Shown in pieces: positions 9,547 to 17,491 of a stretch of DNA of 64,000 nt. Origin of the DNA: Sphingomonas sp. Leaf22 (GTDB lineage Bacteria > Pseudomonadota > Alphaproteobacteria > Sphingomonadales > Sphingomonadaceae); NCBI RefSeq assembly GCF_001421715.1, contig NZ_LMKP01000001.1:138358-202357 (forward strand), in the 5' to 3' direction. The translations under genes were made by a program, and so were the position numbers. A model generated the notes under the pieces. The model was not told where the DNA came from, made no database searches, and saw only the letters and a list, made by a program, of their open reading frames with translations. Position 1 is the first letter of the stretch, and each line of letters starts with the position of its first letter.

Positions 9547-10571
9547 CCGTCCGCGCGCTGATCGTCGACGATTCCTATTCGATGCAGGCGATCATCCGTC
9601 GCAAGCTGCAGGCCGATCCGGCGATCGAGGTCGTCGGCACCGCCGCCAGCGCCGACGAGGCACGGGCCCAGATCAAGGCGCTCGACCCCGATGTCGTGAC
9701 GCTCGACATCGAGATGCCGGGCATGAGCGGCCTCGACTTTCTCGACCGGCTGATGCGGCTGCGCCCGACGCCGGTGGTGATGCTGTCGACTCTGACCGCG
9801 CAAGGTGCCGAGGCCAGCCTGACCGCGCTGGAGCGGGGGGCGTTCGACTGTTTCGACAAGAACCGGCTGATGGCGCACAACGATCATAGCGGGTTGGACC
9901 TCGCCGATCTGGTTCGTGCCGCGTCGCAGACGCGTCCGGCCGCGCGCGTCGCGCCGGTGGCCCCGGTGGTCCACGAACGCGCGACCTATACGCCGCGTCC
10001 CGGATCGATGATCGCGATCGGCGCATCGACCGGCGGCGTCGAGGCGCTGATCGAACTGCTGTCGGCATTTCCCGCCAATTGCCCGCCGACGATGATCGTG
10101 CAGCACATGCCCGCGACCTTCACGCCCAGTTTCGCCGCCCGGCTCAACCGGCTGTGCGCGCCGAGCGTCGAGGAAGCGCGGCCGGGCGCGGTGCTGGGCG
10201 TCGGCAAGATCTATCTCGCGCCGGGTGGCGAGCGTCACATGGAACTGGCGGGCACCGGCGACCGGCGGCACTGCCGCCTGCTCGAAGGGGACAAGGTCAA
10301 CGGCCACCGCCCGTCGGTCGACCGGTTGTTCCATTCGGTCGCGCGTCTTGCCGGACGCGACGCCACCGCCGCGATCCTGACCGGCATGGGCAGCGACGGC
10401 GCGGAGGGGATGAAGGCGATGCGAACCGCCGGCGCGAAGACCTTCGGTCAGGACAAGGCGACCAGCGTCGTGTACGGCATGCCCGCGATCGCGTGGCAGA
10501 TTGGCGGCGTCGCCGAACAATTGCCGCTGCGCCGCATCGCCGGACGGCTGCTCGCCGAATGTGCGCTGTGA
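9543..10571 (+). CDS. cheB: chemotaxis response regulator methylesterase CheB
   Basis: 342 residues; the ATG at 9543 overlaps the cheR stop. The receiver has DD near residue 9 and the phospho-acceptor Asp55 in [12 protein letters not shown] linker of about 40 residues leads to the methylesterase domain with an intact catalytic triad: Ser162 in IGASTGG, His188 in VQHMP and Asp285 in GMGSDG. It removes methyl groups from receptor glutamates. It is the active partner of a second, altered CheB-like gene 2.4 kb downstream. Confidence 0.95.
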   Translation: MTVRALIVDDSYSMQAIIRRKLQADPAIEVVGTAASADEARAQIKALDPDVVTLDIEMPGMSGLDFLDRLMRLRPTPVVMLSTLTAQGAEASLTALERGAFDCFDKNRLMAHNDHSGLDLADLVRAASQTRPAARVAPVAPVVHERATYTPRPGSMIAIGASTGGVEALIELLSAFPANCPPTMIVQHMPATFTPSFAARLNRLCAPSVEEARPGAVLGVGKIYLAPGGERHMELAGTGDRRHCRLLEGDKVNGHRPSVDRLFHSVARLAGRDATAAILTGMGSDGAEGMKAMRTAGAKTFGQDKATSVVYGMPAIAWQIGGVAEQLPLRRIAGRLLAECAL

Positions 10572-11116
10572 ACGCCCTGTCCGCCCGCGACGGTATGCGC
10601 CGGATCACCGTGGCGCAGGGCGAGACGCAGGTCAGCCGCGAACCCGATGTCGTGCTGACCACGGTGCTGGGCAGCTGCGTCGCGGCCTGCTTCTACGATC
10701 CGGTCGCACAGATCGGCGGCATCAACCATTATCTGCTGGCCGATGGCACGGCGTCGGACCAGGCATCGATGCAACGCTACGGCGTTTACGCGATGGAAGT
10801 ACTTATCAACGCAATGTTGACCATGGGTGCCGCAAGATCGCGTTTGCGCGCACGAATCTTCGGCGGTGCAACGATGCGGGAAGGATTTCGTGATATCGGA
10901 GGTGCCAACATCGCCTTTGCCCGCACCTTCCTGCGCAACGAGCGGATCGCGCTGGTCGGCGAGGATGTCGGGGGCACGCGGGCACGCCGCGTCGAGTTTC
11001 GCGCGGCGGTCGGACTGGCCCGGTGCCGGTCGGTCGTCGATGCGGCACCGCCGGTGATCGTGGTCCGCAAGCCACCACCGCCCCCCGCCGCCGTCGGCGA
11101 CGTGGAATTTTTTTGA
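10568..11116 (+). CDS. cheD: chemoreceptor glutamine deamidase CheD
   Basis: 182 residues from the GTG at 10568, which overlaps the cheB stop (GTGA); an in-frame ATG at 10559 and another at 10595 are alternatives. CheD deamidates selected receptor glutamines. The catalytic Cys and His are visible in VLGSCVAAC (Cys37) and GGINHYLL (His54), and FGGAT supplies the expected downstream Thr. The C-terminal extension past the core is Pro-rich. The gene ends in a T-rich run 30 nt before the cheY start. Confidence 0.93.
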   Translation: MNALSARDGMRRITVAQGETQVSREPDVVLTTVLGSCVAACFYDPVAQIGGINHYLLADGTASDQASMQRYGVYAMEVLINAMLTMGAARSRLRARIFGGATMREGFRDIGGANIAFARTFLRNERIALVGEDVGGTRARRVEFRAAVGLARCRSVVDAAPPVIVVRKPPPPPAAVGDVEFF

Positions 11117-11145
11117 TGACTGATTTCGTACCGAGGGAGCCTACC

Positions 11146-11508
11146 GTGGCAAAGACGATCCTGACCGTCGATGATTCGCCCAGCATGCGGATGTTGCTGC
11201 GGGTGGCGTTGACCGACCTGGGCTATAGCGTGATCGAGGCGGAGGACGGCGTCCATGCGCTCGAAAAGCTCGACGGCGTACAGCCCGACCTGCTGATCAC
11301 CGACATCAACATGCCGCGCATGGACGGTTTCGGCCTGATCGCCGAAGTGCGCGGGCAGGGGCGTCGCAGCCTGCCGATCCTGGTGCTGACCACCGAAAGC
11401 TCGGACGAAAAGAAGCAGCGCGCCCGCGATGCCGGCGCGACCGGCTGGATCGTCAAGCCGTTCCACCCCGAAAAGCTCGCGGCCGCCATCCGCCGCGTGC
11501 TGCACTGA
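11146..11508 (+). CDS. cheY: single-domain response regulator, CheY-like
   Basis: 120 residues from the GTG at 11146, preferred over an in-frame ATG at 11116 because GAGGGAG lies just before it and the product then starts directly with the receiver fold (AKTILTVDDSPSMR). Asp9/Asp10 and the phospho-acceptor Asp53 (ITDINMPRMDG) are present, with Thr in VLTTES and Lys in IVKPFHP. There is no output domain. By position it is the CheY of this cluster. With no flagellar genes nearby, its target could be a flagellar motor encoded elsewhere or another output. Confidence 0.92.
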   Translation: MAKTILTVDDSPSMRMLLRVALTDLGYSVIEAEDGVHALEKLDGVQPDLLITDINMPRMDGFGLIAEVRGQGRRSLPILVLTTESSDEKKQRARDAGATGWIVKPFHPEKLAAAIRRVLH

Positions 11509-11534
11509 CCCGTTTTCCGCCCGAGGATTAGAGC

Positions 11535-11972
11535 ATGTCCCGCCAACTTATCACCTTTCAGCTGGGCGACCAGATTCTGGGCGTCGACATCATGGCGATC
11601 CGCGAGATCCGCGCATGGTCGCCGGCGACGCCGCTGCCCAACGTGCCGCCCTATGTCCGCGGTGTCGTGAACCTGCGCGGCGTCGTGCTGCCGGTGTTCG
11701 ACCTGCGCCACCGGCTGAACTGGGGCATGACCGATCCGTCGGCGCGCCACGTCATCATCGTCGTGCGCATCGGCGAACAGCTGCAGGGCATCATCGTCGA
11801 TGCGGTCAACGACATCGTGTCGATTCATCCCGATGCGATGCAGCCGATCCCCGACATGGGCGACACCGAAGCCTCGCGCTTCCTCGAAGGGTTGGCGACG
11901 ATCGACAATCGCATGATCCTGGTGCTGGCGCTCGACCGTCTGGTCGACCAGCCGGTCGCCGAAGCCGCCTGA
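11535..11972 (+). CDS. cheW: chemotaxis adaptor CheW
   Basis: 145 residues forming one CheW domain. It starts LITFQLGDQILGVDIMAIREIR and contains the conserved VPPYVRGVVNLRGVVLPVFDLR. It couples the receptor to CheA. A GAGGA ribosome site lies 8 nt before the ATG. It sits between cheY and the second cheB-like gene in the same operon. Confidence 0.95.
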   Translation: MSRQLITFQLGDQILGVDIMAIREIRAWSPATPLPNVPPYVRGVVNLRGVVLPVFDLRHRLNWGMTDPSARHVIIVVRIGEQLQGIIVDAVNDIVSIHPDAMQPIPDMGDTEASRFLEGLATIDNRMILVLALDRLVDQPVAEAA

Positions 11973-12005
11973 AGTACCGCGTAATCTTTTTGGGACACTG
12001 ACATC

Positions 12006-13010
12006 ATGGCTGCAAGCACCAAGGTTCTCGTCGTCGACGACTCGTTGACCATGCGGGCGCTCATTTCGGGAGCGCTGGAACGGATTCCGGGTGTGGAGGT
12101 CGTTGGCCTTGCGGATGGTGCTGCCGAAGCACGGTCGATGGTCGCGTCGCTGAAACCGCACGTCATCACGCTCGACGTCGAAATGCCGGGGATGAGCGGC
12201 ATCGAATATCTGGCAGAGATCATGGAATCGAAGCCGATGCCGGTCATCATGTTCTCGACCCGCACCACCGACGGCGCGGGCGAGACGATCGAGGCACTGC
12301 GGCTGGGGGCGATCGACTGCCTGCCCAAGCCGCGCGTCGCGGCCCCGGCCGAACTGAACGCGATCATCGCCAAGCTGGGCAAGCGCATCAAGTCGGCCCG
12401 CAATGCGCCGATGAAGAGTAAGGGTCCGGCGGCCAAGGCGGCGGCACCGATCGACTGGAACGGTCGCCTGATCGTGCTGGGCGGTGATGCGTCGAGCACC
12501 GCGTCGATGTTCGGCATGTTCGGTGCCTTTCCCGCCAACTGCCCGCCGACGATCGTCGTGCAGCATCTGGGGCCGGGTCTGGTCGATGGCATGGTCGAAA
12601 AGCTCGGGACGCAGGTCGCACCGAAGGTCGTCGTCGCGCAGGACGGGATGAAGATCGAGCAGGGCACCATCTATTTCGCGCCACAGGGCGACCATCACGT
12701 CGTCGTCGACGCATGGCCGTCGGGCAAATTGCGCTTGCTGGCGCGCGATCCGGTAGCGGGCGAGCGTCCGTCGATCTCGCTGCTGTTCGCCGCCGCTGCC
12801 AAGGCGGCGGGGGCCAATGCGGTCGGCGTGCTGATGATCGACGGCAGCGAAGACGGCGGCGGCGGTCTGAAGGCGATGCTGGGTGCGGGCAGCTATGCCT
12901 TTTCCCCGGCGGAGGGCGGCGGCGGCCACACGCTGGCGCGGGGCATGGTCACGCAGCCGGTCGCGCCCGACGCGCTGACCGCCAGCGTCCTGAAACTGTG
13001 CTCGAAATGA
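12006..13010 (+). CDS. CheB-like protein with altered methylesterase active site
   Basis: 334 residues with a receiver (DD at 11-12, Asp57 in TLDVEMPGMSG, Lys in LPKPR) and a CheB-type C-terminal domain. The segment aligning with the catalytic IGASTGG of the neighbouring CheB reads VLGGDASST. A gapless alignment anchored on the identical AFPANCPPT places Asp161 where the nucleophilic Ser should be. His187 (VVQHLGP) is kept. The Asp region is rearranged (MIDGSEDGGGG) and RPSVDRLF has become RPSISLLF. The receiver looks functional and the esterase does not. It may act as a phosphate sink, a scaffold or a competitor of CheB. It overlaps the next gene (ATGA). Confidence 0.85.
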   Translation: MAASTKVLVVDDSLTMRALISGALERIPGVEVVGLADGAAEARSMVASLKPHVITLDVEMPGMSGIEYLAEIMESKPMPVIMFSTRTTDGAGETIEALRLGAIDCLPKPRVAAPAELNAIIAKLGKRIKSARNAPMKSKGPAAKAAAPIDWNGRLIVLGGDASSTASMFGMFGAFPANCPPTIVVQHLGPGLVDGMVEKLGTQVAPKVVVAQDGMKIEQGTIYFAPQGDHHVVVDAWPSGKLRLLARDPVAGERPSISLLFAAAAKAAGANAVGVLMIDGSEDGGGGLKAMLGAGSYAFSPAEGGGGHTLARGMVTQPVAPDALTASVLKLCSK

Positions 13011-13285
13011 ACGCGCCCGCGACCTTTCCGCAGCCGATCCCGATGGGCGGCGCACTGGCCGAAGAACTGGTGCGCGCCTCGCGGATGCTGGGCGACCTCG
13101 CCTTCGAACTCGGCAGCGACGAAGCGACGTTGCGCCGGCATTTGACCGGATTGCAATCGATCGATCACGTCACGCAGATCCTGCTCAACCTCGCCAGCGT
13201 GCTGCGCGGTGGCGACGGGCAGGATCAGTTGTCCGAAGTTACGCTGGAGGACATGCTGGCGCGGCTACGCTGCCACGCCGCCTGA
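13007..13285 (+). CDS. small chemotaxis-operon protein with a CheZ-like DxxxQ motif
   Basis: 92 residues, ATG overlapping the stop of the CheB-like gene. After a Pro-rich start it is predicted mostly helical: EELVRASRMLGDLAFELGSDE, then a helix with LQSIDHVTQILLNLASVL. The Asp53-x3-Gln57 arrangement in that helix is the spacing of the catalytic residues of CheZ-type CheY phosphatases. The operon has no other recognisable phosphatase (no cheZ, cheC or cheX). Function is inferred from the motif and position only; an orphan helical adaptor is the alternative. Confidence 0.6.
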   Translation: MNAPATFPQPIPMGGALAEELVRASRMLGDLAFELGSDEATLRRHLTGLQSIDHVTQILLNLASVLRGGDGQDQLSEVTLEDMLARLRCHAA

Positions 13286-13308
13286 CCCGCCCGCGCGGGC
13301 GACCGACT

Positions 13309-13515
13309 TTATCCCGGATAGCGCAGCGCCAGCGGCAGGAAACACAGCGCCGCCCCGGCCGCGACCCATGCCAGACCGGGCAGGTTCCGCGTCGCGCGGC
13401 CCCCGCCGGCATAGGCGAGCGTCCCGTCCGATACCCAGATCAGCTTGAGGAAGCCGATCGTCATCACGATATTGCCGATCGGAATCGCGACGAAGGCGGC
13501 GATGTCGACCATCAT
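13309..13515 (-). CDS. small membrane protein, unrecognised
   Basis: 68 residues with two probable membrane helices: IAAFVAIPIGNIVMTIGFLKLIWV and LPGLAWVAAGAALCFLPLAL. The ATG shares its A with the stop of the 51-aa gene upstream (TGATG), so the two form a coupled pair. It is convergent with the chemotaxis operon, 23 nt away. No family recognised. It is accepted as a gene because of the hydrophobic pattern and the coupled start. Confidence 0.55.
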   Translation of the reverse strand: MMVDIAAFVAIPIGNIVMTIGFLKLIWVSDGTLAYAGGGRATRNLPGLAWVAAGAALCFLPLALRYPG

Positions 13516-13670
13516 CAATGCGGGTAATTGCTGACCGCGGACAATGCCGCCTTCAGTCGGTCGCGCTCGTCGCGATAGGTCCGCGCCGCGCGGTCGATCT
13601 GATTGAATCGGCGATCGGCGTCGAGCAACGCGTCATTCAGACGCTGACGACGAATAAACGGCCACTGCAT
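13515..13670 (-). CDS. 51-aa basic helical protein, unrecognised
   Basis: A short frame starting MQWPFIRRQRLNDALLDADR and ending SAVSNYPH, preceded by GAGAGGA 5 nt before the ATG. The middle (residues 10-45) is charged and probably one long helix or coiled coil. It is followed directly (TGATG) by the two-helix membrane protein. Nothing identifies a function. The good ribosome site and coupling support it as a real small gene. Confidence 0.5.
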   Translation of the reverse strand: MQWPFIRRQRLNDALLDADRRFNQIDRAARTYRDERDRLKAALSAVSNYPH

Positions 13671-13898
13671 AGGTCCTCTCCCGATACGACGTCGATATGG
13701 GGGCAGCGGAAGGTGCCGGACGGGATGCGATTCCCGCGCAGGTCAGCCGTGGCGATGCCCGAACGGACCGCTAGGCCAACGACTCATTAAGCCGTTACTA
13801 TAGCTTTCTTATGTATGGACGGCGTCCAGTGCCCGGCTACGCATGGTCCGGGCGCACGGGCCGTGCCGCGGCGCGTTCGTGGGAGTGAGCCTGCCGCT

Positions 13899-15410
13899 AT
13901 GCCGTCCTATCCGATCACCGCCGACCTCGCCTCGCGCGGACTGAAGCTGTCGCTGACCCGGCAGGAACTCGCCTCGACCGCGACCGTCATCCTCGTCCTC
14001 GCGCTGGTCGGCAATCTGGTCGCCGCCCATTATGACGAGGTCACCGCCGCGCTGGTGTTCATGCTGGGCGTCACCGTCGCCGGGGCGGTCGGCGGCCTGT
14101 CCAGTGCGCTGATCGCGGCGGTTGCGGCGTTCCTGATCTTCAATTTCTTCATTACCCAGCCTGCTTTCTCGTTCCGGCTGGGGACGGAACGCGATCTCGC
14201 GCCGCTGTTCATCTTCAACCTGTGCGCGATCGTGACCGGCATCCTCGCCGGGCGGTTGCGCGACCGCTCGGAACTGGCGCGGCTGGGCAATGCCCGGCTG
14301 ACCAACCTGCTGCGGCTCAGTCGGGCGCTGCAATCGGCCGGGCGGGTCGTCGATATCACCGCCGCGCTGGCCCGCGTCGCCGAACCGATCCTCAACGCAC
14401 GCCTGACGATCTTCCGGCTAAGGCCGGGCGGTCTCGATCGCGTCGGTCCGGACGAGACCCTGTGCGCGATCGACGATGTGATCGCCGCGTTGCTCGCCAG
14501 CGACGAGGGCATTCTGATCGACCGTCCGCTGGTGGCGTTCCGGCTGGACGGCAGCGAAGGGGCGATCGGCGTCCTGTTGCTCGAGGAAACCGGCGGCGGC
14601 CCCATGGACCTGACCCTGCTCAAGACCTTTGGCGGCAGCGTCTCGGTCGCGTTCGAACGCGCCATCCTGTCGGAACAGAATGCCGAACGCCGCGCGACCG
14701 TTCGGGCCGAGGAGTTGAAGACCGCGTTGCTCAATTCGGTCAGCCACGATTTCCGCACGCCGCTGACCGCGATCAGCGCGTCGGCGTCGAGCCTGCTGAT
14801 CTACCGCGACAAGCTGGATGCCGTCACGTTCGAACAGTTTCTGCGCCAGATCGTCGACGATTGCGAACGGCTCAATCGCTATACGGCGAACCTGCTCGAA
14901 ATGAGCAAGCTGGAGGTCGGCGACGACCCGGCATCGTTGCAGACGCTGGGCGTCGCCGAGATGATCGGCGTCGCCATCCAGCGCGTGCGCCCGCGCGCCG
15001 GCAACCGCCGGTTCGAAACGGTCGGCATGGACCCGCGACTGGTCGTGTCGGCGAACCCGGCCTTGTTCGAACTGGTGCTCATCAACGTGCTCGACAACGC
15101 GATCCTCTATGGTCCCGATGGCACCCGCATCGTGCTGAGCGCCGAGGATCTGGGCGATCGCTGCCGGATCGGCATCGCCGACGAGGGTTGCGGTATTCCG
15201 GAGGACGACCTAGTCCGCGTGTTCGAGCGTTTCTACCGGGTGCGGCGGAGCGAGGCGTCGCCCCGCGGCAGCGGCCTGGGACTGGCGATCGCCAAGGGCT
15301 TCGTCGAGGCGCTGGGCGGATCGATCGCGGCGCAGACGCCGGGCGTGGCGAACGGAGGCACGAAGATCGTTATCGAACTGCCGATCGCCAGAGGAATGCC
15401 CGCGACTTGA
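13899..15410 (+). CDS. KdpD-like sensor histidine kinase lacking the N-terminal KdpD/Usp domains
   Basis: 503 residues. A DUF4118-type membrane region (about residues 25-118, several helices) matches the membrane part of KdpD, but the usual cytoplasmic N-terminal KdpD and Usp domains are absent. A GAF-like segment follows, then H-box LLNSVSHDFRTPLT (His283), N-box LINVLDNAILYG, G1 IADEGCGIPEDD and G2 GSGLGLAIA. The start at 13899 lies 13 nt after GGGAG. It overlaps its response regulator gene. Truncated KdpD forms without kdpFABC are found in sphingomonads; no kdp pump genes are visible here, so the stimulus and targets are open. Confidence 0.88.
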   Translation: MPSYPITADLASRGLKLSLTRQELASTATVILVLALVGNLVAAHYDEVTAALVFMLGVTVAGAVGGLSSALIAAVAAFLIFNFFITQPAFSFRLGTERDLAPLFIFNLCAIVTGILAGRLRDRSELARLGNARLTNLLRLSRALQSAGRVVDITAALARVAEPILNARLTIFRLRPGGLDRVGPDETLCAIDDVIAALLASDEGILIDRPLVAFRLDGSEGAIGVLLLEETGGGPMDLTLLKTFGGSVSVAFERAILSEQNAERRATVRAEELKTALLNSVSHDFRTPLTAISASASSLLIYRDKLDAVTFEQFLRQIVDDCERLNRYTANLLEMSKLEVGDDPASLQTLGVAEMIGVAIQRVRPRAGNRRFETVGMDPRLVVSANPALFELVLINVLDNAILYGPDGTRIVLSAEDLGDRCRIGIADEGCGIPEDDLVRVFERFYRVRRSEASPRGSGLGLAIAKGFVEALGGSIAAQTPGVANGGTKIVIELPIARGMPAT

Positions 15411-16087
15411 CCCGCATCCTCATCGTTGATGACGAACCGTCGCTGGTCGCCGTGCTGGAGCCGACGTTGCGTGCGGCGGGGTATGAGGTGGCGACCGCCT
15501 GCGACGGCAATTCCGCTGTAGAGGCGGTACGACGGACCGACCCCGAACTGATCCTCCTCGACCTCGGCCTGCCCGACATGGACGGGAAGGACGTGATCGG
15601 CGCGGTGCGCGCGATCAGCGCGGCATCGGTCATCGTGATCTCGGCGCGGCATCAGGAAAGCGAAAAGATCGGGGCGCTGGACGAGGGGGCCGACGACTAT
15701 GTCAACAAACCCTTCGAGATCGGCGAACTGACCGCGCGCATCCGCGCGGCGGTGCGGCGGCGTGCCAGCGTACGCGTGAAGCCCAGGACCTATCATAGCG
15801 GCCCGCTGGCGATCGACTTCGACGCCCGGTCTGTCCGGATCGAAGACGAACCGATCCGATTGTCGCGCAAGGAATTCGACCTGTTGCAGGCGCTGGCGAT
15901 GAGCGCCGGACAGGTCGTCACGCACAAGCGGCTGCTCGAGGTCGGCTGGGGATCGCCATCGGCGGACAGCCAGTATCTGCGCGTCTATATCGGCTATCTG
16001 CGGCAGAAGCTGGAGGAGGATTCGACCGATCCCCGGCTGATCCTGACCGAACCCGGCGTCGGGTACCGGCTTGCGCCACCGCGCTAG
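15407..16087 (+). CDS. OmpR/KdpE-type response regulator
   Basis: 226 residues from a TTG at 15407 that overlaps the kinase stop (TTGA), with AGAGGA 11 nt upstream. The receiver starts RILIVDDEPSLV and has its phospho-acceptor Asp in LLDLGLPDMDG. The C-terminal winged helix includes IRLSRKEFDLLQALAMSAGQVVTHKRLLEVGWG and ends with the wing TEPGVGYRL. It is the partner of the adjacent KdpD-like kinase. The gene stops 33 nt before the convergent tRNA-Thr gene. Confidence 0.92.
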   Translation: MTRILIVDDEPSLVAVLEPTLRAAGYEVATACDGNSAVEAVRRTDPELILLDLGLPDMDGKDVIGAVRAISAASVIVISARHQESEKIGALDEGADDYVNKPFEIGELTARIRAAVRRRASVRVKPRTYHSGPLAIDFDARSVRIEDEPIRLSRKEFDLLQALAMSAGQVVTHKRLLEVGWGSPSADSQYLRVYIGYLRQKLEEDSTDPRLILTEPGVGYRLAPPR

Positions 16088-16119
16088 GCTTGTCCGCCCA
16101 GGCGGGGAATTAGGGATGG

Positions 16120-16193
16120 TGGTGCCCCGTGCAGGAATCGAACCCGCGTCTCTTCGTTACAAAGGAAGCCGTTTACCATTAACGTAACGGGGC
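16120..16193 (-). tRNA. tRNA-Thr (anticodon UGU)
   Basis: A 74-nt cloverleaf with encoded CCA. The acceptor arms GCCCCGT/ACGGGGC pair perfectly. D-stem CGTT/AACG carries a 7-nt loop with GG. T-arm is GCGGG-TTCGATT-CCTGC. The anticodon loop TTTGTAA gives UGU, decoding ACA. The anticodon stem CTTCC/CGAAG pairs at four positions but has C31 facing C39, an odd mismatch next to the loop. Confidence 0.9.
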
Positions 16194-16283
16194 ACTTCCT
16201 CGCGCTCTGTACCAAGCGGCGTGCGTCAGCACAACGGCGGGCGGGGCGGGATATTCGACCCGCTCGTCGCGACGCTACCCGCC

Positions 16284-17201
16284 TCACCGCACCCCGAACG
16301 TCCACCCCTCCGTCCGCGCGACCTGCGCCGTCAGCCCGGCCGGCGTCCACAACCCGGCATCGCCCGCGACCGTTCGCAACCATGCCGCGCTCAGCAGCGC
16401 GTCGGTGGCGTGATCGTCGTAGCGGGCGATCGGGACGTGTGTGGCGCTGCCCAGCGCCGCCAGCGCCGCATCCAGCGATGCGGCATCGCGCAACTTGCTC
16501 AATCCCTTGCGCACCCCCGCCGCCCGCGCCGCGATGGTCGTGTAGATTTCGACGATCACCGGCCCGGTATCGGGCAGCGGATCGAACGGCCAGACCGGGA
16601 TCGCGCCGCGCAACCGGTGCAGCACCCGCATGCCGGTCAGGCTCGACTTCCCCACCTGCGCCGCGCCGACGAGATTGAAACAGCTGGTCGGCGACAGCCC
16701 GGCGAGCAACTGCCGTTCCTCGCACACCCGCAACCGTCCGCGGCCCACCCCGAACAGGTCGCCGCACGCGCGCTGCCGCCGAAAGTGCCGCGAGAGTTCC
16801 GCATCGGCGACCACCGATGATGCCGCCAGAAACGGATCGTCCGCCGCCATCGTGTCGACCATCGCCCATAGCGCCCGCGCATCGGGCGGCGACGCGTTCC
16901 AGCCCGGAAAATAGGTATCCCGGTCGACGAACGGCAGTGCCGGCGACAGGTCCAGCCCGATCAGGGTGTCGGCTCGCGCAGCCGCCAGCCCGACCAGCCA
17001 GTCGAGCACCGCGCCCCGCGACCATCCGCCCTTGCGCACGACCAGTTCGGGACCGGCGTCACCGACCTCGGCGACCGCCAGCCCCTTCGGGTGCGCGACC
17101 GCCTGTCCCGACCAGTCGATTGCTGCGAACCGGGTGAAGTGCCGGGTCAGGGCCGCTCGCCCTACGCCTTGCGCTGGGCGATCGTCGCCCGGTCCCACCA
17201 T
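16284..17201 (-). CDS. DUF429-like protein with RNase H-type fold, function unknown
   Basis: About 305 residues if the ATG at 17201 is used; this overlaps the upstream YjbR gene by 40 nt, and no good ribosome site is visible. A CTG at 17149 giving LTRHFTRFAAIDWSGQ is the alternative. The core FAAIDWSG, then LIGLDLSPALPF, CFNLVGAAQVGKSSL, VIVEIYTTIAARA and DDHATDALLSAAWLR resembles DUF429 proteins: acidic residues on strands in an RNase H-like arrangement. Such proteins are presumed nucleases, without proof. It is the last gene of a rarA-yjbR transcript. Confidence 0.6.
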   Translation of the reverse strand: MVGPGDDRPAQGVGRAALTRHFTRFAAIDWSGQAVAHPKGLAVAEVGDAGPELVVRKGGWSRGAVLDWLVGLAAARADTLIGLDLSPALPFVDRDTYFPGWNASPPDARALWAMVDTMAADDPFLAASSVVADAELSRHFRRQRACGDLFGVGRGRLRVCEERQLLAGLSPTSCFNLVGAAQVGKSSLTGMRVLHRLRGAIPVWPFDPLPDTGPVIVEIYTTIAARAAGVRKGLSKLRDAASLDAALAALGSATHVPIARYDDHATDALLSAAWLRTVAGDAGLWTPAGLTAQVARTEGWTFGVR

Positions 17202-17491
17202 GCCCGGCGCAGCAGCGTCGCGATGCGATCGCCGGCATCGGTCCCGTAGCGCACCAGCACCGCCGGCCAGCCACGATAATGGTCGGTCTGCCAGAAGGTC
17301 GCCGGATCGGTCTCGATCAGCATGTCCTTCTCGCCTTCGGCGACATGCAGCACGAAGCTGTAGAGCCCGGGTGCGGTCGTGCCGGCGAGCGTCTTGTTCC
17401 TGAAACGCAGCGCCGGCTGTCCACAGCTGCTGCCCGGCTCGACGCCCGGCAGAGCGCAGCCGATCGCCACGACGTCGGTCCAGTCCCTCAT
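17162..17491 (-). CDS. MmcQ/YjbR family protein
   Basis: 109 residues starting MRDWTDVVAIGCALPGVEPGSSCG. The pattern ALRFRNKTLAG, LIETDPATFWQTDHYRGWPAVLVRY and AWWDRATIAQRKA is typical of the MmcQ/YjbR fold, a small CyaY-like protein once listed as DNA-binding. The biological role is not known. The ATG overlaps the rarA stop (ATGA). Confidence 0.85.
   Translation of the reverse strand: MRDWTDVVAIGCALPGVEPGSSCGQPALRFRNKTLAGTTAPGLYSFVLHVAEGEKDMLIETDPATFWQTDHYRGWPAVLVRYGTDAGDRIATLLRRAWWDRATIAQRKA

Noticed and set aside
13288..13301. GC palindrome CGCCCGCGCGGGCG between convergent genes as terminator
   Set aside because: No T-run on either strand; GC-rich palindromes of this size are frequent in this DNA.
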